Assembly: GCA_947653235.1 (NCBI GenBank)
Contig: CANTGH010000010.1
Location: 1 to 48,558, forward strand
DNA length: 48,558 bases
From: an uncultured Clostridium sp.
GTDB taxonomy: Bacteria; Bacillota; Clostridia; TANB77; CAG-508
Reading direction: 5' to 3'
Position numbers and translations under genes: made by a program. Below are positions 32,978 to 43,589 of the stretch, one piece after another. A model generated the notes under the pieces. That model was not told the origin of the DNA. It searched no databases and saw only the letters and a list, made by a program, of their open reading frames with translations. Every line of letters begins with the position of its first letter. Position 1 is the stretch's first letter.

Positions 32978-35900
32978 CTATTTTTTATTTATTAAATCAA
33001 TAATATCAACTGCTGGCCCATGCATCTTTGTCTCTAATCGTCTACTTCCATCTTTTGATGGATCAAATCTTTTGCTTCCATCGCTTTGCTGACTATATAT
33101 TACTTTTGGTGTTGTTGTTTTGTTTTGCGTTTTGATTCCCATTTCATCCAATTTGGCATTTTGATTTTTCAAATTGGACAGTAAGAATAACAAGTCTAGT
33201 TCTTTTTGTTCTAGATTACTATCATCTTCTGTGTATAGAGCATTTTCTAGTTTATCTTTGGTTTGATTTAATCTTGTACTCAGTTCCCTTCTGACAATAT
33301 TTTGTTTTTTTTCTTTTGAAATATTTTTCATTAAATCTTGCTTTTTGACTTTTTTGACTTTGCTGATTTCTTCTTCTATATTTTGTTTTGTCTCTTCTGA
33401 TAATTCGAAATCTTCTTTTACCTTATTTTTTCCTGTTAATTTTTCAATAACCGAATTGGATTCTTTTGAAGATTTTGGCATTAATTTTTCTTTGATAATA
33501 TCATAAATAGCTTCTTGAGCACCTTTCGTTTTTAATTTTTTTATGTCTTTTTCGCCTTTTGTTACCAAATACTCTAATATCGCTGATGTAATTATTTCTT
33601 CTTCTAATACTTGGTTGGTTTCTTGAGAATTCGAAGTTAATCCTAAATATACATGTGAAATTGTTTCTTCATTAATTTCTACTTCTTCTAAGTCAATTTG
33701 TCCCTTTCTTACAATTCCTTGTTTTTCTATCATGTCTAAAATTGTGTAATTTATTTGAGCCATTTGTGCGTCTGTCAATTCTAAATTCATGATATCTGTT
33801 ATTCCTTGCTGTCCACATAATGTTGTTATAGCCTCTGTTATAATTAAATTTTTGTTTTTTTGCATAATATCTTGTATCATACGTGTTTTTTGCTGAGAAG
33901 TTAAATCTTTTCTTGCTTCTATGTCTTTTATTTCGTCTAAAAGTTTATTCATAGCAACATTATTTTGAAGTTGCATACAGATACCATCGCCGACATTGAC
34001 AACATTTTTTTCTCTTAACTTTTGTTCAAAAGCTAAGTCTTCTATACTTTTGTCATGTATTTCTTTTTTTACTTCATTTCGATAATCATACATACCTTCT
34101 ATATATTGTTTTTCTAAATCTTTTGCCTTATTGCGGATATTTTTCTCCCTTATGTCTTGGCTTTTAGCCCATTTTAAAACACTACTTACTTCTTTTCGAA
34201 CTTTTTTGTGTTTCAATATTTCTAATTGATCCATTTCTAATATATGATAAGTTTCTGGTCTACTTAGTTTTTCTATAGCACCTGGTCCAAATGATTGGAA
34301 CGTGTACGATTTATCTTTTAATTTGGCTACTCTATTTTTATATCTTCTTCTTCTTGTTTTTACATTCAAATGCGTTATTTCTGAATTGATTAGTAGAGCC
34401 ATTCCTACTAATGGACTTTCAGCTAACATTGGAAAACCTGCTACCATTGAACCTAATGCAACAATTCTACTTTTCCAAAAATTCATTTCTGATTTTAATA
34501 CAGCTTGTTCTTGAGAATCTAAACCAAGTAATTTACCAAGTTTCATATTTTGTCTAAATCGTAATGTTTTGCTATCTATCTTTTTACGCCAAAATGTATA
34601 TTTCACATTCCCTTCTCGAAGTGTGTTTACTTTCATGCTTCTGTATTTTTTCTTTTTGGCATCGTAAATAACAAGTCCTCTCAAAGCAACACCTATATTA
34701 CCTTTTAAGGCTCCCGTAATAGAATCTCCATTGCTAACTTGTTGTGTAATAAATCCTTTTTGAATTTCATCTTCTATCTTTTGGATTTGTTTGTTAATTT
34801 CCGCTTCTTCTTTTTGTTGTTCTTTTTTGTCAATTCCATAATGTCTAAGTGCTTGCTGATATTGTGCATCACCTGGTGCAATTCCTTTTGCTTTTAGTTC
34901 GTCAAGTTGTTCTTCGGTTAAACCAGAATGATATTTTTTTCTTAATTGTTCAATCTTCTGTAGATTTGCAATTGCTTCTGGGTCTGTTTCAAGATAGCTT
35001 TGAGCATCCTTTGTCTCATTATTTGAACTTTTTTCTTTTGAATTTCTAAGTTTGCGATTTTCATTAGCTGCAACAGCATGGCTTAGTGCTGCCATTCCTA
35101 ATGTTGCAGCTGGCTTTGTAACAGCACCATACGTTGCTTTTATGGCTGCTTTTGTTAATATTCCACCAACCATAGCATTTTTAATTGACCTTGCCTCTTC
35201 TCTCATTTGTTTGTAACTTGTTTTATCTGCCATTTCACCAGAAAGACTTCCATTTCCTCCAGATAATTTGAATATTTGTCTAATTAATTTGTCTGCTTTT
35301 GACGTAAAATTTAATAAAGCAAGTGCTAATATTAGACCTGATATCGATACCAATGACAGAGTAAGTGCCACAGATATAAATGAAACATAGATAACTGCAT
35401 GAACAATTTGAATGATAATATTCATAATATATTCAAAAAGCCATGTTGAAAACACTTTTGATTTTCCTGTTAACACTTTATTAAAAGCATAAGAAGCAGC
35501 AATCGCTGGTGCCAATAAAGTTAGTATTATGATATTAATTAATCTCCTAAAATAGATTAAAGCAAATTTCCAAGCGTAATACACTAATACAGAATAAATG
35601 ATTAAACCCGTAAAACCATCGGTTAATTTTAAGCTATACGCCCTTGTTCTAGCAGATTCATATAAGGTAGTTTCTATTTCAGAAGAAGTTTTCTTTTTTT
35701 CAATATCTCCATATTGATATTGCTCTTCTATGGTTGTTTTTTCTTCTGCTAATGGTTGTAGTGCTTTGATTATTTGATCGTTGGTATTTAAAATAAAAAT
35801 CATAATATAATGAATGGAAAAAATAATAATCATACCAGCAATCCAATCTGTTAACATTTGTTTATACACTGCTTTTTCAGATGCAATACTTGATAAAGCC

Positions 35901-36517
35901 ATTTTTATTCCAATAAAAATCAACAATAACAACATAAAAGCAATCACAATTAAACGCATAACATAGTACCATTTTGCTACTGCTTCTTTGATAAGAATAA
36001 CTACTTGATTTCCATTTTTTTTCATGTTCTTTACTTCTTTATTGTCTCCGCTTTCTACGGTTGTTTCTTCACCTTCTACAAATATATTGGCATGTAAAAT
36101 TGGAACTTGATTAAATATTATTTTCTCAACATTTACAATATATTGCGAATAACTGTCCATGCCTGATAACGCGTCATTAAAGAAAGCACCTATGTCTGTT
36201 TTTACACCTAGTAGGGCTGTCAGCAAAATTTCCATGATTTCTACCCAACCAACGACAACTCCTCTAAGACCTAATGTCATAATTCCTAATAAATAGTTGG
36301 CAATTTCTGCTAATATGTTTAAAATATTTTCCCAAAAACCTTTTTTTACTTTATAAGATCCTTCTTGTGTTCCAGAATAATAAAATTCGCCTTCTGCTAA
36401 TTTGAGTTTTGCTTCTGAAACAGATGAGGCACAAAAGAATGATAAATTGACAGTTATCATTAAGATGACTAAAATTTTATATGCAATTCTTTTTACGAAT
36501 AACTTCATTTTCATCAT
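32978..36517 (-). CDS. VirB6-like channel protein with very long soluble tail (paralogue B)
   Basis: 1,179 residues. A likely signal peptide (1-36, ending SSVSEA) is followed by the VirB6 core. The core has AKWYYVMRL, then IGIKMALSSIASEKAVYKQML, then YFRRLINIIILTLLAP and STWLFEYIMNIIIQ, with about six membrane segments up to residue 430. The remaining 700 residues are lysine- and glutamate-rich and mostly helical, interrupted by a short hydrophobic pair near 690-720 (GSMVAGFPMLAE). Extended VirB6 tails are known from some other secretion systems; here the tail's role is unknown. It is 15 bp after the 514-residue gene. The ATG is chosen by GGGAG six bases upstream. Confidence 0.83.
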   Translation of the reverse strand: MMKMKLFVKRIAYKILVILMITVNLSFFCASSVSEAKLKLAEGEFYYSGTQEGSYKVKKGFWENILNILAEIANYLLGIMTLGLRGVVVGWVEIMEILLTALLGVKTDIGAFFNDALSGMDSYSQYIVNVEKIIFNQVPILHANIFVEGEETTVESGDNKEVKNMKKNGNQVVILIKEAVAKWYYVMRLIVIAFMLLLLIFIGIKMALSSIASEKAVYKQMLTDWIAGMIIIFSIHYIMIFILNTNDQIIKALQPLAEEKTTIEEQYQYGDIEKKKTSSEIETTLYESARTRAYSLKLTDGFTGLIIYSVLVYYAWKFALIYFRRLINIIILTLLAPAIAASYAFNKVLTGKSKVFSTWLFEYIMNIIIQIVHAVIYVSFISVALTLSLVSISGLILALALLNFTSKADKLIRQIFKLSGGNGSLSGEMADKTSYKQMREEARSIKNAMVGGILTKAAIKATYGAVTKPAATLGMAALSHAVAANENRKLRNSKEKSSNNETKDAQSYLETDPEAIANLQKIEQLRKKYHSGLTEEQLDELKAKGIAPGDAQYQQALRHYGIDKKEQQKEEAEINKQIQKIEDEIQKGFITQQVSNGDSITGALKGNIGVALRGLVIYDAKKKKYRSMKVNTLREGNVKYTFWRKKIDSKTLRFRQNMKLGKLLGLDSQEQAVLKSEMNFWKSRIVALGSMVAGFPMLAESPLVGMALLINSEITHLNVKTRRRRYKNRVAKLKDKSYTFQSFGPGAIEKLSRPETYHILEMDQLEILKHKKVRKEVSSVLKWAKSQDIREKNIRNKAKDLEKQYIEGMYDYRNEVKKEIHDKSIEDLAFEQKLREKNVVNVGDGICMQLQNNVAMNKLLDEIKDIEARKDLTSQQKTRMIQDIMQKNKNLIITEAITTLCGQQGITDIMNLELTDAQMAQINYTILDMIEKQGIVRKGQIDLEEVEINEETISHVYLGLTSNSQETNQVLEEEIITSAILEYLVTKGEKDIKKLKTKGAQEAIYDIIKEKLMPKSSKESNSVIEKLTGKNKVKEDFELSEETKQNIEEEISKVKKVKKQDLMKNISKEKKQNIVRRELSTRLNQTKDKLENALYTEDDSNLEQKELDLLFLLSNLKNQNAKLDEMGIKTQNKTTTPKVIYSQQSDGSKRFDPSKDGSRRLETKMHGPAVDIIDLINKK

Positions 36518-36531
36518 TCCTTTCTCCCTTT

Positions 36532-38076
36532 TTAATAGGCAATTTGTATTTCTTTTTCATCGTATTTTAGTAAATTGTTTTCATAGGATTTAATTTCAAA
36601 TGTATCGTCTCCTGTTATAATAACACCTTTGGTTTGGTTTTTTAAATCATAATAATACATTCCTTTTCCACTTATACTATAAATGAAACAAACCTCATTA
36701 AGCCATATGTAAGAAGTAATTCCTTCACGTAATTCACAGTTGGTTAGTTCATCATTTTGTGCTATAAAATACATTGTCACAATGTTGTTATTTTCATCTG
36801 TGTCTGCATAGTAATCATACAATTGACCTGCGTTTTTATTATTTTCTTTTTCGAATTGTTCTTTGTATTGCATGCACTTTTTATTTAGATTTTGCTCTTT
36901 TTGATATCTTCTTAGTTCTGCATTATAAATGTTATCAATTTGAAGTTGAGCAACAAATTCTGTATGTGCTAAATATTGATTGACGATTTCTTGCATTACA
37001 CCAATATTGTTATATAAAATAATGCCATCCATGTTATCATAATTAATTTTTATATCAATTCCTTTATTGGGATAGGATAAAAATACAGTTTCTGAATCAT
37101 AGGTATACTCTTCATAATCTGGCCATAAATAGGTTAATTCGTTCATAAATTCTAGTAAAGTATATTGTTTTTCTAAAAATTGATCGACCAATTTAAAAAA
37201 TTCATTAAATCCACTTTCTTGTATATTTCTATAAATTGAAATCTGATTTTTTTCAAAAAAAACATAAATATCTTTGCTTTTATAACCAATTATCGTTTTG
37301 TCTTCATTTTGAAATGTTGGTGTCCCTAACTTACTTATTATTATATCATAATTTTCGCCAACAGTAAAGCTATTTACTACTGGTTTTACATAATTTTTCG
37401 TAAAAATGATGTTGTAAATTTTTCCATTGATTTTTCTTAAGTTTATACCTTCATCAAAGTAAATCTCATAATTTTGGAAAATGGTTTCTCTGGTTCCTAT
37501 ATTGATATTGGAATTCCAATTGTTTTGTAAACAATCTATCAATTCTGATGCTTGGATGGATAAATCTGTTGTTTTGAGTTCTTTATATCGACTTAAACTA
37601 ATTTGAGAATCTTTATAAATAAAATAATCTTCTATGCCATTGATACGAATGATTTGTATTTTATTTCCATCACCAATAACTTGTATTTCGATTTCTTCTT
37701 GCTTTTGGTTATCGATTAATCGAAAATTTCTGTATTGTAAAAATTTCGCAATTTCATTGATAATGTTATTATAAAATTCTTCGTTGCTTTTTTCTCCGTC
37801 ATATAAATCGTATTTGAATACTGCATAAATATCCAAATCAAATTCTTCTAGTTGACTCTTTTTCTCTCTTTTGTACTGACAATCATAGTATTCTAGAATA
37901 TCTTTTATTGAATTAAATTTTCCAGCTGCAATTGCAACTTCTTTTTCTTGTTTTTTCTGGCTAATCGAACCTAATAGGATACTAACTATACCCAAAATTA
38001 AAGTCAAAACTATCATAGCTGTTATGAAACGTCTTTTGATATGAATTTGATTTTCATTTTTATATTTTGGGCTCAT
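36532..38076 (-). CDS. Single-span protein of unknown function in the secretion locus
   Basis: 514 residues. A basic start (IHIKRRF), one helix (about 14-33), then a large extracytoplasmic region rich in Tyr, Asn and Ile with a mostly beta pattern. I recognise no domain or catalytic motif. It is packed between two VirB6-like genes (16 bp before the next start, 0 bp after the previous stop), so it is probably a structural or regulatory part of the apparatus. Confidence 0.75.
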   Translation of the reverse strand: MSPKYKNENQIHIKRRFITAMIVLTLILGIVSILLGSISQKKQEKEVAIAAGKFNSIKDILEYYDCQYKREKKSQLEEFDLDIYAVFKYDLYDGEKSNEEFYNNIINEIAKFLQYRNFRLIDNQKQEEIEIQVIGDGNKIQIIRINGIEDYFIYKDSQISLSRYKELKTTDLSIQASELIDCLQNNWNSNINIGTRETIFQNYEIYFDEGINLRKINGKIYNIIFTKNYVKPVVNSFTVGENYDIIISKLGTPTFQNEDKTIIGYKSKDIYVFFEKNQISIYRNIQESGFNEFFKLVDQFLEKQYTLLEFMNELTYLWPDYEEYTYDSETVFLSYPNKGIDIKINYDNMDGIILYNNIGVMQEIVNQYLAHTEFVAQLQIDNIYNAELRRYQKEQNLNKKCMQYKEQFEKENNKNAGQLYDYYADTDENNNIVTMYFIAQNDELTNCELREGITSYIWLNEVCFIYSISGKGMYYYDLKNQTKGVIITGDDTFEIKSYENNLLKYDEKEIQIAY

Positions 38077-39264
38077 TTATTTTCCTTTCCTTTTTCTTTC
38101 TTCTTCAACAGGTCGTAAGCTAATTACATTTTTCAAGTTGAACAATTGTAATATTACTTTTTCTACTTTTGTTAAAGATAATAAAAACAGTAATGCAACC
38201 AATGTGGAATATTTCGCAATTTCTCCAGCTGTATACATGAATACTAAGTAAATTAATCCATGAATTGGTTGAATAAAAACATTCACCGCTAACTCTGAAA
38301 ACCATACTGAAAAAGCTTGTGCTTTTCCATCTCCAATTTTATCAATTGGATAAGTTATTGTTACAATTGGTGCTATTAATATTAAAAATCCTACTGTGAT
38401 AATTCTTTTAAAATAAGATAAGAAAAATTTAGTTTGTATGAATATTAAAAACCAATAAAGAATTGAATTGGTCGCATAATGCCATCCACCTGTTGCTGTA
38501 ATATTTCCAATTAAATCATTTATAATTTTAGTTTCAAAATTCACCTCTCCACTATTTAAAATACATTTCATATTATAAATTATATTGCTAAATATTTCAC
38601 CAATCATGAAAATCAAACTGACGATATATTGCATCATAAATAAAATGAAAATACTTTCAACCCATGCAATTAGCATACTTTTATATTTCGCTTTTTCAGA
38701 AGCAACAGTTGATATTGCCATTCTAATCCCAACATAAATTAAAATCAATAGACTTAATATCATAGCTATCATACGCAAAATAATGTAAAATTTTCCAATG
38801 CTTAGTTTTACATTTTTGATTAAGTCTGACTGAATTTGGATTTCTTTTTGATGACTTCCATAACCAATTTTATAATTATTTTTGAAGTTAAAATAATTGA
38901 TGTTGAATAATCCAATTTCGTTAAATACTGCTTTTTCTATTGTAAAAAATCCTTCTACACCAGTAATAGCTGTCATACCAGTTTGCAATAGTATTGGAAA
39001 TAGATTAACTGCAGCTGTTAATATTCCTGCAATCGTCCCAAAAATTCCTCCTAATAAAGTCCAGACAAAATTTTGGTCTCCTATTGTACCTGATTTATCT
39101 TCTGTTCTACCTTCATTTATCAGTAATTCTTGATCTTTGGGAGAAATTGAATCTTCCTTTATTGAATCACTACCTTGAAATTTATCAGTAGCTTCTACTT
39201 TACCACAAAATATGAAATTAAATAAAACCACCACCAGCAGTAGTGTACTGATTATTTTTTTCAT
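38077..39264 (-). CDS. VirB6-like channel protein, short form (paralogue A)
   Basis: About 395 residues from the ATG at 39264, which begins a clear signal peptide (MKKIISTLLLVVVLFNF, cleavage after VEA). A longer frame from 39327 would overlap virB4 and has a poorer start. Core blocks YIILRMIAM, YVGIRMAISTVASEKAKYKSML, YFKRIITVGFLILIAP and DKIGDGKAQAFSVWF match the other two paralogues. It has almost no cytoplasmic tail. It directly follows virB4. Confidence 0.83.
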   Translation of the reverse strand: MKKIISTLLLVVVLFNFIFCGKVEATDKFQGSDSIKEDSISPKDQELLINEGRTEDKSGTIGDQNFVWTLLGGIFGTIAGILTAAVNLFPILLQTGMTAITGVEGFFTIEKAVFNEIGLFNINYFNFKNNYKIGYGSHQKEIQIQSDLIKNVKLSIGKFYIILRMIAMILSLLILIYVGIRMAISTVASEKAKYKSMLIAWVESIFILFMMQYIVSLIFMIGEIFSNIIYNMKCILNSGEVNFETKIINDLIGNITATGGWHYATNSILYWFLIFIQTKFFLSYFKRIITVGFLILIAPIVTITYPIDKIGDGKAQAFSVWFSELAVNVFIQPIHGLIYLVFMYTAGEIAKYSTLVALLFLLSLTKVEKVILQLFNLKNVISLRPVEEERKRKGK

Positions 39265-39289
39265 GAATGATTTTAACCTCGTTTTTTTA

Positions 39290-41285
39290 CTATTTATATT
39301 GTGCTTGTTTTGCTTTTTCCATCTCAAATTGTTTATTTAAGTTGGTTTCAACAAATTCAAATTCTTTATTGGTTGGTTGAATTGATAAAATAGCTGAATC
39401 TCCACCTACTTTTAACAAACCTTCTCCTCTACCACATGTAATTAAAAAACCTGCTTCTCCTTCACTTAGTTTAAACACTTCTCTTAAGTATTCAATTTCT
39501 GATTTATCTTGTGCTAAAAACAGTTTGGTCTCGGAAGAAGTTAAAATTGCTTGTGCTTCTGGTTTTTCATAAAAGTCTTGGAATTTTTGAGAAATAACCG
39601 CAAGTGAAACATTTCTTTTTCTCGCACGCCTTGCCATGGTATTTAGGAAATCTACTGCTTCTGGAAGTGGCAACATCATCCAAGCTTCATCGACAAGAAC
39701 TCTTTTTTTCGCAGCTTTGGTTTTATCTTCACTATTTTTCTTAACATATTTTTCCCAAACCCAAGAAAGCAAAATTTGTTGGGCAAGTGGTCTTGCAAAT
39801 CTCTCTTCCAATTGAGAAATATCCAAATTAATAAATGGCACACCATCTAACAATTCAAATGTTGACTGCCCATCAAAATATGCCATTTGCCCATGCAATT
39901 CTCTGACATATTGTTTCATAACTTTGACTAAGTAACTATAATGAAAACGATAATCTGGATTTTCATTTTCCTGTGCTTTTCGGCAAACCCTTCGATACCA
40001 CGAACCAATGGTTGGCATTTCTTTTTTTATTTTTCCTAGATAATTTTGTGAAATGTTAATTCGGCTTCCATTTGGCCTTTCGTACAAACTTTCCACAGTA
40101 TTATTAATACCACGACTTACGTATTCTTCCAAAACAGCTTCTGAAATAATTTGTTTTGTCAACTCGTTTACTTCTTTACTTCCTGTGCTTCCGTCTTGCC
40201 ATGGTTAGTAAACCTTGTGTTACATCTTCTACTTTATTTTCAACATTTACAACAGTTCTTTCTTTTCCTGTTATTTCATCTTTTACAATTTCTGGTTCAA
40301 TATCAAAAAGATTGATAATGGTTTTAGAAGTTGGGCTAATAACAACATTGACACCACCTAATGACTCTGCAACAGAACCATATTCACCTTCTGCATCTAA
40401 AGCCAGACTTTCAATTCCCATAAGAATTGATGAACGAGCAGAAAGTGTCTTTATGGTAACAGATTTACCAGCACCAGATTTACCAAAAATAATCATATTG
40501 TAGTTAGCAAGTTTGGAGCTAAAGTTGTTATATAAAATAGGAAGTCCTGTTTGTTTGTTAAAGCCAAGTGGAATCCCATCTTCGTGTCCTACTTCTGAAT
40601 TAAAGAATGGGAATACAGTAGACATTGCTCTTCTATCAAAAGTGTGTGATTTATTTAGTTTATTTTCGCAAAATGGCATGTTCGAACGAAATGCTTCGTC
40701 TTGCATTGCCCAAGCTGGTTTTAAATCAATTAGGTTTTTGGCCATTTCGTTGGTTAATAATTCTGTGTATTTATCTAATTCATCCATGCTGTAAGCAAAT
40801 ATTGTGGATATAACAGTGGCATCAAACAATTTATTGAAACCTGCTGCAATAGCATCCCTTAATTCTTCTGCTTCCGCTCTTTTTTGGGCAATAATTCTTT
40901 CTCTGTTTATGTCTCCTCTATCTTGTGCAACAACTCTTTCAGATTCTAATTCATTAATTGTTCTATTTAAATCTGTTTGAGAAGCTGCTTCACTGACTGG
41001 GTTAATAAAAACAGATACATTAATATCTCCAAATGTATACATTCCCCTTAAAAATTCTGGAAATGTACACATTCTAGGTAAAGCAGCCACAATCATGCTT
41101 CTTGCATATCTTGTTCGATTTGAAGCAATTTCTATATGATTTGTGTAACTTGCATCAATTCCTCCTGGTGCAATTAAATGCTTAAGATCTTTTTCTTCTT
41201 TTTTAAAAATACTTTTGGATTCTTTTTCTTTTTTTGTATCGATTTCGAACTCATTTGTAAGTTCTTGTTTTTTCATTCCAAACAT
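39290..41285 (-). pseudogene. virB4: VirB4-type secretion ATPase, one-base frameshift
   Basis: Cytoplasmic ATPase that powers type IV secretion. The first frame (41285-40194) holds the N-terminal domain and Walker A FGKSGAGKS (268-275). The second (40192-39290) holds the Walker B block RVLVDEAWMML, then RRARKRNVSLAVISQ and the C-terminal EGEAGFLITCGRGE. Removing one base at about 40193 (after GCA AGA) gives ...MARGSTGSKEVNELTKQII and one 664-residue protein of normal VirB4 length. As written, the ATPase is split between its Walker motifs and the second half has no ribosome site. Either the locus is dead or this is a base error. The neighbouring genes are intact. Confidence 0.88.
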
Positions 41286-41305
41286 ATTACTTCCTCCCTT
41301 TTTCT

Positions 41306-42637
41306 TTAGTCTTCTAGTGTTGTATCATTCCTTTTTATAGGTCTTTTGGGTACTTGATTAATTGTTCTCGCCTGTGGTTCTGATTGCACTTTGGAAACTC
41401 TTCTTACCGTTGATCTTATAGGTTGATTTTGAGAAGCAGCTGGAGTTATCTTTTTTTGATTTTTAATTACTTTAGCTTCATCGGATGCTTCTTTAACATT
41501 TTCTTTTGCCAATTGAAATACTCTAGGATTTAATTGGTCTTCATATTGATCTAATAATTCAGATGCTTTATCCTTGATGGCTTGTGTTTTCGCTCTTTCT
41601 ATTTCTAAATCTTCCAATTGTTTTTGTTTGTCTGCTTTTAGAATACTATCTGTCGCCATGTCAATTGCAGCTAAGTTAATCTCTTTGTCCAATTTTTCTT
41701 GTTTCTTTTGCAAAATATCTTTTCCTGTACTGTATAGAGCATCGTATTGAGCATCTAATGCTTTTTGTAGTTGCAAGATTTCTGATTCATCTCGGTTGTA
41801 TGCAATGTATAACAATTCCATTAATTCTTCAGAAGTTAAGATTTTGCTTGTTACTTCTGATGTCATCAGTGCACTTGATACATTTTGACATCTTGTATAT
41901 AATTCTGAGAAACACATATTATCAATTTCTTCTTTTGAATAATTCTCCATATTTTCGCCAAGTTCATTTATGAAAAATGAAACAATAACATACGTTCTTT
42001 GTTGTAAAATATTTTGATTTGAATTTAATCTTTCGACATAATTTGTAATATCGATTCCGTAATCTAGAACATTTTGTTTTCTTCTTTTCTCAAATTCAAG
42101 TTTTTCTTGTAAAGCTTTGTTATTGGCTCTTTGTGCTTGGTCAATTTTCATGTCAATTTTACTAATATCACTGTTTAAGACATTTACTCTTTCTTTATAA
42201 CCTGCCACAATATCTTTTAAATTTAATGTTCTACTTTGTATATATAATTGAATAGGAAATCGCAAAGTATTTAAGAACTGCACAAATCCTTCTTCGACTG
42301 ATATTTTTTCTTGTTCTGACATTAAATCGTAATTTACACCATTGCATTGCAAAACCATGATATATTGTGTTTTATTTTTACGAACAATCATGTTATCAAT
42401 AACTTCATCAAATTCCATAAAATCAAAAATTGATTCTTGGGATAGCTCTCCTTGAAATCTGCCATAATTCTCAATTTTCTTTTCTTGTTTTTCCGTATTA
42501 GAATATTCTATTGGAGTGGAACTTTCTTCTTTTTTTTGTTTTTTTGGTCGAACCAAATATAGGTAAAACAACACCAATAAAAACATAATAAAAATGATAA
42601 CACCAATCATAATTTGTAATAGTGTAATAATATCCAT
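41306..42637 (-). CDS. Membrane-anchored VirB4-N-terminal-like / coiled-coil protein
   Basis: 443 residues. One N-terminal helix (about 5-28) is followed by a domain with MIVRKNKTQYIMVLQCNGVNY and GFVQFLNTLRFPIQLYIQSR. These resemble the N-terminal part of VirB4/TraC proteins of clostridial transfer systems, without Walker motifs. A long coiled coil and a basic tail with KKITPAASQNQPIRSTVRR follow. It probably docks VirB4 to the membrane (inference from position 20 bp upstream of virB4). Good AAAGGAGG site. It ends one base before the 42638 gene in compact order. Confidence 0.75.
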   Translation of the reverse strand: MDIITLLQIMIGVIIFIMFLLVLFYLYLVRPKKQKKEESSTPIEYSNTEKQEKKIENYGRFQGELSQESIFDFMEFDEVIDNMIVRKNKTQYIMVLQCNGVNYDLMSEQEKISVEEGFVQFLNTLRFPIQLYIQSRTLNLKDIVAGYKERVNVLNSDISKIDMKIDQAQRANNKALQEKLEFEKRRKQNVLDYGIDITNYVERLNSNQNILQQRTYVIVSFFINELGENMENYSKEEIDNMCFSELYTRCQNVSSALMTSEVTSKILTSEELMELLYIAYNRDESEILQLQKALDAQYDALYSTGKDILQKKQEKLDKEINLAAIDMATDSILKADKQKQLEDLEIERAKTQAIKDKASELLDQYEDQLNPRVFQLAKENVKEASDEAKVIKNQKKITPAASQNQPIRSTVRRVSKVQSEPQARTINQVPKRPIKRNDTTLED

Positions 42638-42991
42638 TTATTTTTCCTCCTTTGTGTTTTTTTTGCTTTCACAATATGTATATATTTTTCGTTTTTTCTT
42701 AAATTTGATATATCGAATGATGATTTCGCTAATTGGTTCTCCGCCTATTTTTTTAGTCAGTGGAATTGTCGCAATTGTTGGTATTTTGACTGCACCAATA
42801 ATATAGCCTATAACCGCAAAAATAGCCATAATTGCAATACCTACTGTTTTTAATGCTAATAATGAAAATAGCCAGAAAAAGATTGCACCAATTCCAGCTC
42901 CAATGGCTGTTGTGATTAATGATTTAATGGAGAAAATATATAAAATTCTCGACTCTCCTTTATAATTACGTGGTATGTAATAGGTTCCCAT
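42638..42991 (-). CDS. PrgI/VirB3-like inner-membrane protein
   Basis: 117 residues, two membrane helices (about 26-48 and 52-70) between a YYIPRNYKGESRIL start and a basic tail (IKFKKKRKIYTY). Size, topology and place just before the VirB4 pair match PrgI-family/VirB3 proteins, which join the ATPase to the channel. Strong AAAGGAGG site. Confidence 0.82.
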   Translation of the reverse strand: MGTYYIPRNYKGESRILYIFSIKSLITTAIGAGIGAIFFWLFSLLALKTVGIAIMAIFAVIGYIIGAVKIPTIATIPLTKKIGGEPISEIIIRYIKFKKKRKIYTYCESKKNTKEEK

Positions 42992-43012
42992 AATTTTTCC
43001 TCCTTTGTATTT

Positions 43013-43414
43013 TTAAAGATTTGAAACAATTGTTAAAACAGTTTTCCAGATTCCATAAGCACCAAAAATAACAATTCCTGCAACAACAACACCAATTAAT
43101 TGTTGTTTTAACGCACCTTGTTTGTCGGGTGGTGAAACAATGTATTTAATTCCCATATAAGATACAACTGCAACCATAACACCTGCACCAATCATAGTTA
43201 AAAATTGCCCCAATCCTGTGAAATTTTTCGTAATTGAACCTACTACATCATTTAAACCTGTCGCTTCACTTGAACCTTTTGAAATAAAACTTGAAGCTTG
43301 TGTTTCCATTTCTGTAATTGTTGTTGCTTCTACCTCAAAGTTGCTTAAATATAGGATTGTTGTTGCTATGTTGATTACCATTAATAGGATTAAAAATTTT
43401 TTATTTATTTTCAT
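43013..43414 (-). CDS. Pilin-like (TrbC/VirB2-type) protein 3
   Basis: 133 residues. A signal-like N-terminus ends near FEVEA. Two membrane helices follow, separated by the cytoplasmic loop MGIKYIVSPPDKQGALKQQL. The loop matches those of the two pilin-like proteins upstream. It is first in the main operon behind its own promoter (43514-43542). It is a probable channel or pilus subunit. Confidence 0.82.
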   Translation of the reverse strand: MKINKKFLILLMVINIATTILYLSNFEVEATTITEMETQASSFISKGSSEATGLNDVVGSITKNFTGLGQFLTMIGAGVMVAVVSYMGIKYIVSPPDKQGALKQQLIGVVVAGIVIFGAYGIWKTVLTIVSNL

Positions 43415-43513
43415 TTTCCTTGTTATTAGCTCTTTTGCTAATTTCTCCCTTCTTTTAATCTGACAAATATTTAAAAATTCATCTATTTTCCCTTTTTATA
43501 ATATACCAATATT

Positions 43514-43542
43514 ATTATACCTGAAAATAAATCGTTTTTCAA
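43514..43542 (-). promoter_or_regulatory. Promoter of the main secretion operon
   Basis: On the minus strand TTGAAA (43542-43537), a 17-bp spacer and TATAAT (43519-43514), preceded by CAGG. It matches the promoter at 44494-44522 in both hexamers and spacing. The leader to the 43414 ATG contains a small TTAGC/GCTAA hairpin. Confidence 0.8.
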
Positions 43543-43589
43543 CATTTTTCTTTGATTTTTTTTATTTGTAATACAAATGTAATAAATGC

